From the NCBI GenBank assembly GCA_026390575.1, contig JAPLFR010000001.1, positions 310,001-374,000 on the forward strand: DNA of 64,000 bases. The letters run 5' to 3'. Source of the stretch: Ignavibacteriales bacterium. GTDB lineage: Bacteria > Bacteroidota > Ignavibacteria > UBA10030. This document shows positions 18,545-28,170 of this stretch, in pieces (the stretch's first letter is position 1; each line of letters begins with the position of its first letter). The translations under genes were made by a program, and so were the position numbers. The notes beneath the pieces are model-generated. The model ran no database searches and was not told where the DNA came from. It saw only the letters and a program-made list of their open reading frames with translations.

Positions 18545-19066
18545 ATGCGTAATATTCTATTTGGTTCTGCTTTGATTCTTGCCGCCGCGCTATCCCGTCT
18601 TCTTCCGCATCCGGCTAACTTTACTCCGATTGCGGCGATGGCATTAGCCGGAGGTGTCTATTTTAACAAACGAGTCGCTCTTGTTATTCCGCTTGCTGCG
18701 CTTGTTATAAGCGATATAGTTATTGGATTTCACAATACCATTTTCTTTGTCTATGGAAGTTTTGTACTCATCGGAGTCATAGGTTTATGGTTGAAATCGT
18801 ACAAGAAACTTTTACCTATCCTAGGAGCTACGCTTCTAAGCTCAAGCCTCTTTTTTGTTATTACAAACTTTGGTGTGTGGCTTACCGGCGGCGGTTGGTT
18901 CTATCCGAAAACCTGGCAAGGATTGATCGAATGTTATACACTTGCTATTCCATTCTTCCGAAATACGATTGCTGGAGATTTAGTGTATACGGGTGCCTTG
19001 TTTGGTCTGTTTGAATTCTCTCAATATGCTGTACGGCTGTTCGAGAATACAACTGTCAAAATATAG
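18545..19066 (+). CDS. DUF6580 membrane protein, possible corrinoid transporter S-component
   Basis: A 173-aa protein with about five to six hydrophobic segments. The start is the ATG at 18545 behind TGGAGGA; the open frame from 18506 has no site. It resembles the DUF6580/putative transport family, whose members look like substrate-binding (S) units of ECF transporters: ALSRLLPHPANFTPIAAMAL at the N-terminus, a conserved GG in VWLTGGGWFYPKT, and FFRNTIAGDLVYTGALFG. It follows the B12-riboswitch-controlled receptor by 66 bp. An inner-membrane step in corrinoid uptake is therefore plausible but inferred. Confidence 0.65.
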   Translation: MRNILFGSALILAAALSRLLPHPANFTPIAAMALAGGVYFNKRVALVIPLAALVISDIVIGFHNTIFFVYGSFVLIGVIGLWLKSYKKLLPILGATLLSSSLFFVITNFGVWLTGGGWFYPKTWQGLIECYTLAIPFFRNTIAGDLVYTGALFGLFEFSQYAVRLFENTTVKI

Positions 19067-19409
19067 CAAGATAATTAGTCGTCAAGAAATATGAACGTCA
19101 GGTTAGCTCTCTACGATGCTGATCTGGCGTTCTTGTTTATAGATTAGTTCATGCTCGTCATTGTTATGTTTCCATTGCGTTTTCTCGCATTTATCGGGCT
19201 TCTTTTGCCTTTTTCTTCTATAATTTTTATAGAAAAAGGTTTATATTGAACACCACAAAACTATAACGCAATCACGTTTCCGAAAAATAGAATTTGTGTC
19301 GCGATTCTCCATCCATAGCTTCCCGCAAATCACTTCCGCAGAAGACTATCCCTTCGCACACATCTTTTTGGAGACTCATCACCTCAAGGATTGAGGGAGA
19401 GAGGACGTC
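19067..19409. other. intergenic region before gdhA
   Basis: About 340 bp with no gene. It holds the terminator at 19093-19136 and a second A/T-rich inverted repeat (TTCTATAA / TTATAGAA, 19216-19223 with 19227-19234, extended outward by CCTTTT / AAAAGG). The second could be a weak terminator or a regulator site for gdhA. No clear -35/-10 pair was found. Confidence 0.4.
19093..19136 (+). terminator. probable terminator after the DUF6580 gene
   Basis: A 15-bp stem with three G-U pairs (GAACGTCAGGTTAGC, 19093-19107, with GCTGATCTGGCGTTC, 19118-19132), a 10-base loop and a short T-rich tail (TTGTTTAT). It closes the B12 unit. Confidence 0.7.
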
Positions 19410-20750
19410 ATGTCTGATTATATCAACAAGGTAATTGCCAATGTGAAGGCGAAAAACTCCAACGAACCGGAGTTCCATCAAGCAGTAGAAGAAGTATGTG
19501 AATCTTTGGAGCCGGTCTTCGCACGTCATCCGGAGTATCAAGCGGCGCGGATTCTTGAGCGTATGACTGAACCCGAACGCACCATCATCTTTCGTGTTCC
19601 CTGGATGGATGATCAAGGAGATATTCACATCAATCGTGGATTTCGCGTGCAGATGAACAGCGCAATCGGTCCGTATAAAGGCGGACTTCGTTTCCACCCA
19701 TCTGTCACACTGAGCATCCTCAAGTTTCTTGCATTCGAGCAAGTATTCAAGAACAGTCTCACAACGCTGCCTATGGGCGGCGGCAAAGGAGGTTCGGATT
19801 TTAATCCCAAAGGAAAAACCGATAATGAAGTGATGCGCTTTTGTCAGAGTTTTATGACGGAACTGTACCGTCATATCGGTGCAGATATAGATGTGCCTGC
19901 TGGCGATATCGGGGTGGGCGGCAGGGAAATCGGATTTTTGTTTGGGCAATTCAAACGGCTTACAAAAGAATTTAACGGCGTGTTGACGGGCAAAGGATTG
20001 AACTGGGGCGGCTCGCTTATCCGGCCCGAAGCAACGGGATTTGGCGTCGTTTATTTTACGGAAGAAATGTTAAAGACGAAAGGTATGAGCATTGCCGGAA
20101 AAACCGTAGCGGTTTCCGGCTTTGGCAATGTTGCATGGGGTGCAGTCACAAAAGCGAACCAATTGGGCGGCAAAGTGGTAACGCTTTCCGGTCCGGATGG
20201 ATTTGTCTATGATCCGGATGGCATCAAAGGCGAAAAGATAGATTATATGCTTGAATTGCGATCGAGTGCAAAGGATGAAGTAAAATCTTATGCTGATAAG
20301 TTCAAAGTACAATTCTTTGCAGGCAAGCGTCCATGGAATTTGAAAGTTGATGTTGCAATCCCATGCGCGACGCAGAATGAATTGGATGAGAATGACGCAA
20401 AAGAACTGGTGAAGAATGGCTGCGTCTGTGTGTGCGAAGGAGCAAACATGCCGACGACCATGCAGGGCTTCAAAGTGTTCCATTCTGCTGGAATATTGTT
20501 CTCTCCCGGTAAAGCATCCAATGCCGGCGGTGTTGCGACATCAGGATTAGAAATGAGCCAGAACAGCATGCGCTTGCCATGGCCGAAAGAAGAGGTTGAC
20601 ACTCGGCTGCATCAAATCATGAAAAGCATACACGCCACGTGTGTACAGACAGCAGAACGTTTTGGTGAACCGGGGAACTATGTCATGGGCGCAAATATCG
20701 CCGGCTTTTTAAAGGTCGCCAACGCGATGCTTGAACAAGGCTTGGTATAA
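19410..20750 (+). CDS. gdhA: NADP-type glutamate dehydrogenase
   Basis: A 446-aa hexameric-type enzyme catalysing 2-oxoglutarate + ammonia + NAD(P)H to glutamate. Conserved parts: the glutamate/2-oxoglutarate site (GPYKGGLRFHPSV, PMGGGKGGSDFNPKG with catalytic lysines), DVPAGDIGVGGREIGFL, and a Rossmann segment AVSGFGNVAWGA. Length and the KGKTDNEVMRFCQSFM stretch fit the ~450-aa GdhA (family I) class, mostly NADP-specific. It stands alone, with a GAGAGG site before ATG. Confidence 0.95.
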   Translation: MSDYINKVIANVKAKNSNEPEFHQAVEEVCESLEPVFARHPEYQAARILERMTEPERTIIFRVPWMDDQGDIHINRGFRVQMNSAIGPYKGGLRFHPSVTLSILKFLAFEQVFKNSLTTLPMGGGKGGSDFNPKGKTDNEVMRFCQSFMTELYRHIGADIDVPAGDIGVGGREIGFLFGQFKRLTKEFNGVLTGKGLNWGGSLIRPEATGFGVVYFTEEMLKTKGMSIAGKTVAVSGFGNVAWGAVTKANQLGGKVVTLSGPDGFVYDPDGIKGEKIDYMLELRSSAKDEVKSYADKFKVQFFAGKRPWNLKVDVAIPCATQNELDENDAKELVKNGCVCVCEGANMPTTMQGFKVFHSAGILFSPGKASNAGGVATSGLEMSQNSMRLPWPKEEVDTRLHQIMKSIHATCVQTAERFGEPGNYVMGANIAGFLKVANAMLEQGLV

Positions 20751-20872
20751 CAGAGGGATACTCGAAATTTTTGACATTACGATAGATGGCGCACGTATCT
20801 TTGGTTGCATGAACAACAGCGCAGGGATAGCGGCGCCATTTTCATATTTATGAAATCTTGAGTTTATACATT
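20751..20872. other. intergenic region after gdhA
   Basis: Holds an inverted repeat ATGGCGC (20786-20792) / GCGCCAT (20833-20839) followed by TTTTCAT. This could be a long-loop terminator for gdhA. A TTGACA at 20771-20776 has a possible TATCTT 19 bp further on, a poor spacing. Confidence 0.3.
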
Positions 20873-23863
20873 ATGAATCCTATTGAACAATTATCAATAG
20901 AAGATATTTACGGGGGCCGCATCAAGTCGTTTCAAAAGTTGATGCGCTTTAAAGTACGGGATATTCTGCTTGTTGCAAGTCTGTATGACCAATATCTTTT
21001 TGAAGAAGACGGCAGATTATACGAATTGATTCGGCAGGAATTTCAGGTTCTTAATCTCAGCCATCCGCCGGAGATCACGCATGTGACGAGCGGTGAAGAA
21101 GCGATTGAACTTCTCACTTCCGGCGAGAATTTTGATCTCGTTATTACCACATTGCACATTGAAGATATGCCGGTCATCCGGTTTGCACAAAAAGTGAGGC
21201 AAACGGGCATCGATATTCCGATGATCCTGCTGGCGTATGACAATCGCGAAAAAAAAGAAATAGTGACTAATTATGACACGTCTGTGTTCGATCGCATCTT
21301 CATCTGGCATGGGGATTACCGCCTGCTTGTTGCGATGATTAAATATGTTGAAGACAAACTCAACGTCCAAAGTGATACCGCGATGGTTGGAGTGCAGGTT
21401 ATTATTCTTGTGGAGGACGATATTAGTTTTTATTCTTCCTATTTGCCGCTTCTTTACACGCAGATTCTGAACCAATCGCAGCGGCTTATTTCAGAAGGCG
21501 TCAATCTGACACATAAATTTCTCAGAATGCGCGCGCGGCCGAAGATATTGCTTTGTTCGACCTATGAAGAAGCATGGTCATGCTTTGAAAAGTATGAAGA
21601 GTACGTGCTCGGCGTTATTTCGGATATTGATTTTCTACATGATGGCGAAAAAGATCCGAACGCTGGATTTACATTTGCTGCATCAGTGAAGGAGAGAAAG
21701 GAAGACATTCCCATCCTTCTGCAATCGGGTGACACGCAAGCAGCAGCGAAAGCGTCTGAACTTGGCGCGGGGTTTTTGCAAAAAGGTTCACCGACATTGT
21801 TACGCGATCTCACAGATTTTGTCATGAACCATTTTGGGTTTGGAGATTTTATTTTTCGCACGCCGGATGGAGTGGAAGTTGGAAGAGCCGCAAATTTGAA
21901 GCAGCTCGAAGAACAACTTCAACTCGTTCCCGATGAGTGTATTCAATTCCATGCGAGGCGGAATCATTTTTCGAATTGGCTCAAGGCGAGGACTGAATTT
22001 TGGCTGGCGCATAAACTTCGTCCGCAAAAAGTGGAAGACTTTGCGACGATTAAGGAATTACGGAATGATTTAATCGGTGCTCTGCGGTTATATCAGGAGA
22101 CACGCCAACGCGGCACCATCACAGAGTTTTCTAAGGAATCATTCGACCTCAGGAACAGTTTTGCGCGCATCGGTACCGGCTCTGTCGGCGGTAAAGCACG
22201 CGGATTAGGATTTGTTAATACTCTTATCAATAATTATAATCTTCGCGATAGATTTGAAGGCGTGGAAATATCTGTTCCATCGGCGGTCGTCGTTGCCACA
22301 GATGTCTTTGATAAATTCATTCGAGAGAATCAGCTGGATAAAATTATTCTTGAAGCAAAGGACGATGAGGAACTTCTTCAGCGGTTTGTCGACGCGCCGT
22401 ACTTCCCGCCTGATGTGATTTTCAAGCTGATAGATTTTCTTGCTATGTCACACGAGCCGCTCGCTGTGCGATCATCGAGCTTGTTGGAAGATTCGCAATA
22501 CCAGCCGTTTGCAGGTGTGTACCAGACGTACATGATTCCAAATAATAATTCTGATCCGACAATCCGGCTGAAAGAATTATTAGAAAGTATCAAACTTGTC
22601 TATGCGTCAACTTTTTCTCAAAAAGCCAAAGATTATATGAAGGCAACGCCGTACCGGTTAGAAGAGGAAAAAATGGCGGTTATTGTTCAGCGAATGGTTG
22701 GAACGTCGCATCACAACCGATTTTATCCGGAGTTTGCCGGTGTTGCAAAGTCGTACAATTTCTATCCCGTGCCTCCTCAGAAATCTGAAGATGGAATTGT
22801 GCAGGTGGCGTTAGGGTTGGGATTCACTGTCGTGGAGGGGCGCAACTCCGTGCGTTTTTGTCCCAAATTCCCGCGCCATCTCTTGCAATTTTTCTCAACG
22901 AAAGAAACTGTACGCAATGCCCAGCAGGAATATCTTGCGCTTGATCTCACGTCCACATTCAGTCACGAAAACCATGAAACACCGGATGTGATGATTAAGC
23001 ATTATGATCTGAGCACGGCGGAAGAAGATAATACACTCTACTATGTCGGTTCCACGTACTCACCGGAGGATGATTCGGTGTACGATGGTGTATCACGTGC
23101 AGGGAAGCGTGTCGTGACGTTTGCTCCGGTGCTGAAGCATAAGATATTCCCCTTACCTGAAATATTAGATTTGATTCTCGATATGGGGACGTGGGGGATG
23201 GGCACGCATGTCGAGATAGAGTTTGCCGTCAATATGAATACACAGCCCGGCACGCCGAAAGAATTCGCAATGCTGCAGATTCGTCCATTAGTGATGAGCC
23301 TTGAATTCGAAGAACTCGATGTCGATCAATTCAATCGTGAAAATCTCATTTGTCAAAGCGAGCAGGTGCTTGGCAATGGCGCCATCCAGGATATTTATGA
23401 TGTAGTGATTGTGGATGCAGAACGGTTTGAGCGATCGAAAAGCAAAGAGACTGCTCGAGAAGTGAGCGAAATTAATACTCGGCTGCTTGCAGAGAATAGG
23501 CCGTATGTGTTGATCGGCGTGGGAAGATGGGGAAGTATGGATCCATGGCTTGGCATTCCGGTGACATGGGATCAAATTTCCGGCGCGGCGGTCATTGTTG
23601 AATCGGGTTTCAAAGACATCGATGTCACGCCATCGCAAGGATCACATTTCTTTCAAAACATTACTTCATTTCGTATCGGGTACTTCACGGTCGATACCTT
23701 GCATCATCTCGGCTTTATTGATTGGGAATGGCTGAAATCGCAACCCGCATTGCAAGAGTTGAAACATGTCCGTCATCTTCGATTTGAAAGATCCATCATT
23801 GCAAAAATTAATGGGCGAAAGAACAAAGGCGTGATAGTAAAACCAGGAAAACAGGACTCGTAA
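20873..23863 (+). CDS. receiver-like and PEP/pyruvate-binding (PPDK_N) fusion protein
   Basis: A 996-aa cytoplasmic protein. Residues ~20-150 resemble a degenerate receiver. Residues ~175-330 resemble a second receiver that keeps likely phosphorylation residues (acidic VEDD, Asp in GVISDIDF, Lys in GFLQKGSPT). Residues ~430-810 are the ATP-grasp pyruvate-phosphate-dikinase N-terminal domain (GSVGGKARGLGFVN; LAVRSSSLLEDSQYQPFAGV). The phosphohistidine swivel and PEP-binding TIM barrel of real PEP synthase are missing. The C-terminal ~190 residues form a conserved cap (YVLIGVGRWGSMDPW, PSQGSHFFQNI). Probably a nucleotide-dependent sensor or kinase rather than a PEP synthase. The ATG at 20873 is preferred over a TTG at 20858. 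Confidence 0.75.
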   Translation: MNPIEQLSIEDIYGGRIKSFQKLMRFKVRDILLVASLYDQYLFEEDGRLYELIRQEFQVLNLSHPPEITHVTSGEEAIELLTSGENFDLVITTLHIEDMPVIRFAQKVRQTGIDIPMILLAYDNREKKEIVTNYDTSVFDRIFIWHGDYRLLVAMIKYVEDKLNVQSDTAMVGVQVIILVEDDISFYSSYLPLLYTQILNQSQRLISEGVNLTHKFLRMRARPKILLCSTYEEAWSCFEKYEEYVLGVISDIDFLHDGEKDPNAGFTFAASVKERKEDIPILLQSGDTQAAAKASELGAGFLQKGSPTLLRDLTDFVMNHFGFGDFIFRTPDGVEVGRAANLKQLEEQLQLVPDECIQFHARRNHFSNWLKARTEFWLAHKLRPQKVEDFATIKELRNDLIGALRLYQETRQRGTITEFSKESFDLRNSFARIGTGSVGGKARGLGFVNTLINNYNLRDRFEGVEISVPSAVVVATDVFDKFIRENQLDKIILEAKDDEELLQRFVDAPYFPPDVIFKLIDFLAMSHEPLAVRSSSLLEDSQYQPFAGVYQTYMIPNNNSDPTIRLKELLESIKLVYASTFSQKAKDYMKATPYRLEEEKMAVIVQRMVGTSHHNRFYPEFAGVAKSYNFYPVPPQKSEDGIVQVALGLGFTVVEGRNSVRFCPKFPRHLLQFFSTKETVRNAQQEYLALDLTSTFSHENHETPDVMIKHYDLSTAEEDNTLYYVGSTYSPEDDSVYDGVSRAGKRVVTFAPVLKHKIFPLPEILDLILDMGTWGMGTHVEIEFAVNMNTQPGTPKEFAMLQIRPLVMSLEFEELDVDQFNRENLICQSEQVLGNGAIQDIYDVVIVDAERFERSKSKETAREVSEINTRLLAENRPYVLIGVGRWGSMDPWLGIPVTWDQISGAAVIVESGFKDIDVTPSQGSHFFQNITSFRIGYFTVDTLHHLGFIDWEWLKSQPALQELKHVRHLRFERSIIAKINGRKNKGVIVKPGKQDS

Positions 23864-24059
23864 ATAATAAAGAAGATCTGAAAAGTATGAAATAAATTCG
23901 TTTCTCAACGAGAACCAAATTATCGATCGCTTCTCCTCGTTGTGGGTTTCGAGTTTTTCATCTACATTCATGCCAATAAATATTCTCAGTAATCTTCCGA
24001 AAATATTATCACTCGATCACACGTAACTTTCGGAAGTATTAACACTTTATGGAGTCTGT

Positions 24060-26084
24060 ATGAGAACCTCTTTGATATTCTTTATTGCTTTGCTTTTCGC
24101 AAGTATGACCTATGCCCAGCCTAGGCATGCCATCACATTTGATGATCTCATCAGTTTCGGGCGAGTTTCCGATCCTCAAATATCTCCGGATGGAAAAAAT
24201 GTTGCATTTGTTGTCACTTGGCAACTGAAAGAGGAAAACAAGTCTACCAGCAGCATCTATGTAGTGAATGTCACTGGCGGCGATGTCCGTCAACTGACGA
24301 ATGCCAAAGGCGGAAACAATTCTCCGCGTTGGATGCCGGATGGAAAAACTATTGCCTTTATTTCCACGCGGGATGGTGAATCGCAGATTTGGACGATTTC
24401 TATCAACGGCGGAGAAGCAAAAAAAGTATCACATATCGCAACTGAAGCGTCCGGGCTTATTGTATCTCCTGATGGAAAATGGTTTGCGTTTTCTTCAGAT
24501 GTTTATCCTGATTGTTTGACTGAAGACTGCAATGCAAAGCGTCTTGAAGCTGTTGAGAAGAGCAAGGTAAAAGCAAAAATATTCACGACATTACCATATC
24601 GAGTCTGGAATGCATGGAAAGACGGCAAACGCAGCCACTTATTTATTATGCCATCTAGTGGTGGAAAGGCGATTGATGTGACCCCAGGTGAGTATGATAC
24701 ACCACCCATCGATCTCGGCGGTAACTGGGATTATGCTTTCTCACCGGTTAGCAAAGAAATCGCATTCACAAGGAATCCAGACACGCTTGTCGCAATAAGT
24801 ACAAACAACGAAATTTATATAGTTCCGTTAACCGGGGGAACGCCAAAGAACATTTCCAACAATCCTGCAAACGACAGTCAGCCATTGTATTCGCCCGATG
24901 GTAAATATATTGCATATAGAATGATGAGGCGGGCTGGGTTTGAAGCAGATCGACGCGAACTTGTTCTTTATGAACGTGCATCAGGAAAGCTTGTCAACCT
25001 TACAGAAATGTTAGATTACAGCATCAACGATGTCGTCTGGTCGCCGGATTCGAAATCGCTATTCTTCAACGCTGACGACAAAGGCAATGTTTCGATTTTT
25101 AAAGTGACAGTGAATGGTAATAATGTAACAACAATTCTCGATAAAGGTTTTAATACTTCACTGCGATTAACGCCCGATGGTAAGACAATGATTATCACAG
25201 AAGAAACAACCAAGTTACCAACAGAGCTTTTTAGAATGGATATTGATGGTAAGAACTTGAAGCAGATCACTTTTATCAACACAGAAAAGATTTCTCAATT
25301 AGAGATGAATTCATTGGATAACTTCTGGTTTGATGGAGCCGAAGGAACACGTGTACAGGGCTTTTTATTGAAGCCGCCATTCTTTTCCGCTGGAAATAAA
25401 TATCCGCTGATATTTCTCGTCCACGGCGGGCCGCAAGGGCAATGGGGCGATGATTTTCACTACCGGTGGAATGCACAGATGTTTGCATCGCGCGGGTATG
25501 TTGTGGTTATGATCAATCCGCGGGGCAGTACCGGCTACGGGCAGAAATTCACAGATGAGATTAGTAAAGACTGGGGCGGCAAAGTGTATGAAGATTTGAT
25601 GAGTGGATTGGATTACGCACTGAAAACGTATGCGTTCATAGATAGCACTCGAATGGCTGCAGCCGGCGCTTCGTACGGCGGTTATATGATGAATTGGATT
25701 CTTGGACATACGGATCGCTTTAAGTGTATTGTTTCGCACGATGGTGTTTTCAATCCGGCGAGCGCGTATGGATCGACGGAAGAGCTTTGGTTCAACGAGT
25801 GGGAATTTGGTGGAACGCCGTACAAAAATCCGGAGTTGTATAAGAAGTGGTCACCACTGGAATTTGCACGGAATTTTAAAACCCCGACACTTGTCGTTCA
25901 TGGCCAGCAGGATTTTCGATTAGACGTGAGTGAAGGATTCCAGTTGTTCACAGCACTCCAGCGGCAAGGAGTGAAATCAAAAATGCTGTATTTTCCAGAT
26001 GAATTTCACTTTGTGGCAAAACCACAAAATTCCGAGTTGTGGTATAAAACGGTTTTGGATTGGATAGATGAGAATACAAAGTGA
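24060..26084 (+). CDS. S9-family serine peptidase (acylaminoacyl/dipeptidyl-peptidase type), exported
   Basis: A 674-aa exported peptidase with a signal peptide (about residues 1-19, ending MTYAQ). A TolB/DPP-type beta-propeller covers about 30-400, with repeated SPDGK blades. A C-terminal alpha/beta-hydrolase domain follows with a visible triad: Ser538 in GASYGGYM, Asp618 in HGQQDFRLD, His650 in PDEFHFV. Such enzymes cleave short peptides from the N-terminus, probably in the periplasm for peptide use. A GGAG site precedes the ATG. Confidence 0.9.
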   Translation: MRTSLIFFIALLFASMTYAQPRHAITFDDLISFGRVSDPQISPDGKNVAFVVTWQLKEENKSTSSIYVVNVTGGDVRQLTNAKGGNNSPRWMPDGKTIAFISTRDGESQIWTISINGGEAKKVSHIATEASGLIVSPDGKWFAFSSDVYPDCLTEDCNAKRLEAVEKSKVKAKIFTTLPYRVWNAWKDGKRSHLFIMPSSGGKAIDVTPGEYDTPPIDLGGNWDYAFSPVSKEIAFTRNPDTLVAISTNNEIYIVPLTGGTPKNISNNPANDSQPLYSPDGKYIAYRMMRRAGFEADRRELVLYERASGKLVNLTEMLDYSINDVVWSPDSKSLFFNADDKGNVSIFKVTVNGNNVTTILDKGFNTSLRLTPDGKTMIITEETTKLPTELFRMDIDGKNLKQITFINTEKISQLEMNSLDNFWFDGAEGTRVQGFLLKPPFFSAGNKYPLIFLVHGGPQGQWGDDFHYRWNAQMFASRGYVVVMINPRGSTGYGQKFTDEISKDWGGKVYEDLMSGLDYALKTYAFIDSTRMAAAGASYGGYMMNWILGHTDRFKCIVSHDGVFNPASAYGSTEELWFNEWEFGGTPYKNPELYKKWSPLEFARNFKTPTLVVHGQQDFRLDVSEGFQLFTALQRQGVKSKMLYFPDEFHFVAKPQNSELWYKTVLDWIDENTK

Positions 26085-26206
26085 GAAAAAAGAGGTAAAT
26101 AGAAGAAGATAGGTGGAAGAAGATAGCGGGTAGATGGTTTAAACGACTGGTTACTGAAAACTGACGACTGCTAACTGATTTGACGACAACGATGGAGGAA
26201 TTTGCA

Positions 26207-27835
26207 ATGAAGAAAATTAAAGTTTCAAAGAAAGCTGGAAAGAAAATCATCTCAAAGCGCAAACCCATCCTCAAAGTGAAACGGACGGTTCAGAAAAAAA
26301 CTTCGTCTCCAATGTCTCAATTCAAAGAAAGTATGCTGACTCTCATCAGTGAGACTTCGACAAATTTACCTCCAGACATTAGGCGGGCATTAAAATGGGC
26401 AATTGAGCGCGAGACTCCAGGAAGCCAGGCAATGCTGGCATTGCAGGCGATGGCTATTAATACGGATATGGCATGCGATAACGAAGCGCCGATTTGCCAG
26501 GATACGGGAATGCCAACCTTCGAAATAAAAACACCGGCTGGCACCAACCAGCTATTCATGCAGAAGGAAATAAAGGAAGCGATCGTTGAGGCGACGAAGA
26601 TTGGGAAACTTCGACCGAATGCAGTTGATTCTCTTACTGGCAAGAACAGCGGGAATAATCTTGGAGATGGCTGTCCGGTAATGCACTTTGAGCAGTGGGA
26701 GGAAAAAGAAATTGAAGTGCGATTGATTCTGAAGGGCGGCGGATGCGAAAATAAAAACATTCAATACGCTGTGCCATGCGAACTGCCAAACCTCGGCAGA
26801 GCAGATCGCTCTTTAGATGGTGTCCGCAAGTGTTTGCTTCATGCTGTCTGGCAGGCGCAGGGACAGGGATGCAGCGTCGGTGCAATCGGTGTTGCGATTG
26901 GCGGAGATCGCGCTTCCGGGTATCATTACGCGAAGCATCAGCTGTTCCGTTTGCTTGACGACATCAATCCGAATCCAGAACTTGCAAAACTTGAAGACTA
27001 CGTTTTACAAAACGCCAACAAACTTGGCATCGGTACTATGGGATTTGGAGGATTATCAACTCTCATCGGTTGCAAGATAGGATCTTATCATCGCCTGCCT
27101 GCATGTTTCTTTGTGACGGTGGCGTACAATTGCTGGGCTTATCGCCGGCTCGGTATGATTTTGGATGCAAAGACCGGAGCAATTAAGAGATGGCTTTACA
27201 AGGAAGATACGCCAGTGATGCGCATGGCAAAAGAAGAAAGCCTGCCGCTCACCGGGCGTGAGATTCCACTTACGATGCCGTTGTCCGAAGACCAAGTGCG
27301 TGCACTAAAAGTCGGCGACGTTCTCCTCTTGAGTGGAGTGATGCACATGGGACGCGATGTCCTTCATCATCATTTAATGACGCACGACTCACCGGTGAAT
27401 CTTGATGGAGGCGTGATTTATCATTGCGGTCCGGTTGCGCTCAAAAAAGGCGACAAATGGTCAATGAATGCGGCCGGTCCGACAACAAGCATTCGTGAAG
27501 AACCATATCAAGGTGAAATCATTCGCAAATTTAAAGTTCGTGCAGTGATCGGCAAAGGCGGGATGGGAGCAAAAACACTTGCTGCGTTAAAGGAAGCCGG
27601 TGCAGTATATCTCAGCGCGATTGGCGGTGCAGCGCAATATTATGCTCAATGCATCGAAGAAGTAGAAGGTGTCGACTTGCTGGAATTTGGCGTTCCGGAA
27701 GCGATGTGGCACGTACGCGTTAAAGATTTTCCCGTGATTGTCACGATGGATGCGCACGGCAACAGTCTCCATGCAGATGTGGAGAAAGCTTCTGCAGCTG
27801 AGCTTGCGAAATTTGCAGAACCGGTGATTGTATAA
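26207..27835 (+). CDS. fumA: class I (iron-sulfur) fumarate hydratase
   Basis: A 542-aa enzyme interconverting fumarate and malate in the TCA cycle; alpha and beta parts are fused. The alpha part (about 45-330) has cluster-ligand regions (ICQDTGMPTFEIK; NLGDGCPVMHF; GFGGLSTLIGCKIG). The beta part (about 350-535) has LLLSGVMHMGRDVLHHHL and GKGGMGAKTLAALKEAGAVY. The start is the ATG at 26207, with GGAGGA 7 bp upstream. The first ~36 residues are unusually lysine-rich and lack homology I recognise. The symbol is by similarity; fumB is equally possible. Confidence 0.9.
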   Translation: MKKIKVSKKAGKKIISKRKPILKVKRTVQKKTSSPMSQFKESMLTLISETSTNLPPDIRRALKWAIERETPGSQAMLALQAMAINTDMACDNEAPICQDTGMPTFEIKTPAGTNQLFMQKEIKEAIVEATKIGKLRPNAVDSLTGKNSGNNLGDGCPVMHFEQWEEKEIEVRLILKGGGCENKNIQYAVPCELPNLGRADRSLDGVRKCLLHAVWQAQGQGCSVGAIGVAIGGDRASGYHYAKHQLFRLLDDINPNPELAKLEDYVLQNANKLGIGTMGFGGLSTLIGCKIGSYHRLPACFFVTVAYNCWAYRRLGMILDAKTGAIKRWLYKEDTPVMRMAKEESLPLTGREIPLTMPLSEDQVRALKVGDVLLLSGVMHMGRDVLHHHLMTHDSPVNLDGGVIYHCGPVALKKGDKWSMNAAGPTTSIREEPYQGEIIRKFKVRAVIGKGGMGAKTLAALKEAGAVYLSAIGGAAQYYAQCIEEVEGVDLLEFGVPEAMWHVRVKDFPVIVTMDAHGNSLHADVEKASAAELAKFAEPVIV

Positions 27836-27873
27836 TAGATAATAAAAAGAAATGCACGAATGGAGTATTCCAG

Positions 27874-28161
27874 ATGACGGAAGAAGAGTACCGCGGTAAA
27901 TGGAAAGATGCCGGGCCCATTGAAATTAAAATGATTGAGAAGCATGGGAAATGTAAGCATCAATTAGGTGACACGTTCCAATACCAAACTCCGTATCAAA
28001 GACCAAATGAAGTATGCTTTGCATTGCTTCATATTCTTGATCTGTATACCTGGCGGGTGGCACAAGGCTTCCCTTCATGGGAAAAAGATGACGGAGGCGT
28101 GTACCGAATTCATTGTCCTTCAAAGCTCGGAACTGTGTGGGAAATGAAGAAGGTGAAATAA
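27874..28161 (+). CDS. TIGR04076-family small protein
   Basis: A 95-aa cytoplasmic protein matching the TIGR04076 family: KHGKCKHQLGDTFQY near residues 23-37, then CFALLHILDLYTWRVAQG, and a final VYRIHCPSKLGTVWEM stretch. The function is unknown; the two conserved cysteines (about 27 and 48) may bind metal. It lies 38 bp after fumarase and 9 bp before the ybaK-like gene. Confidence 0.7.
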   Translation: MTEEEYRGKWKDAGPIEIKMIEKHGKCKHQLGDTFQYQTPYQRPNEVCFALLHILDLYTWRVAQGFPSWEKDDGGVYRIHCPSKLGTVWEMKKVK

Positions 28162-28170
28162 ATAAGTTCA

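Noticed and set aside
20858-23863. Reading the 996-aa protein as PEP synthase (ppsA)
   Set aside because: The swivelling phosphohistidine domain and the C-terminal PEP-binding barrel are absent, and receiver-like domains occupy the N-terminus.
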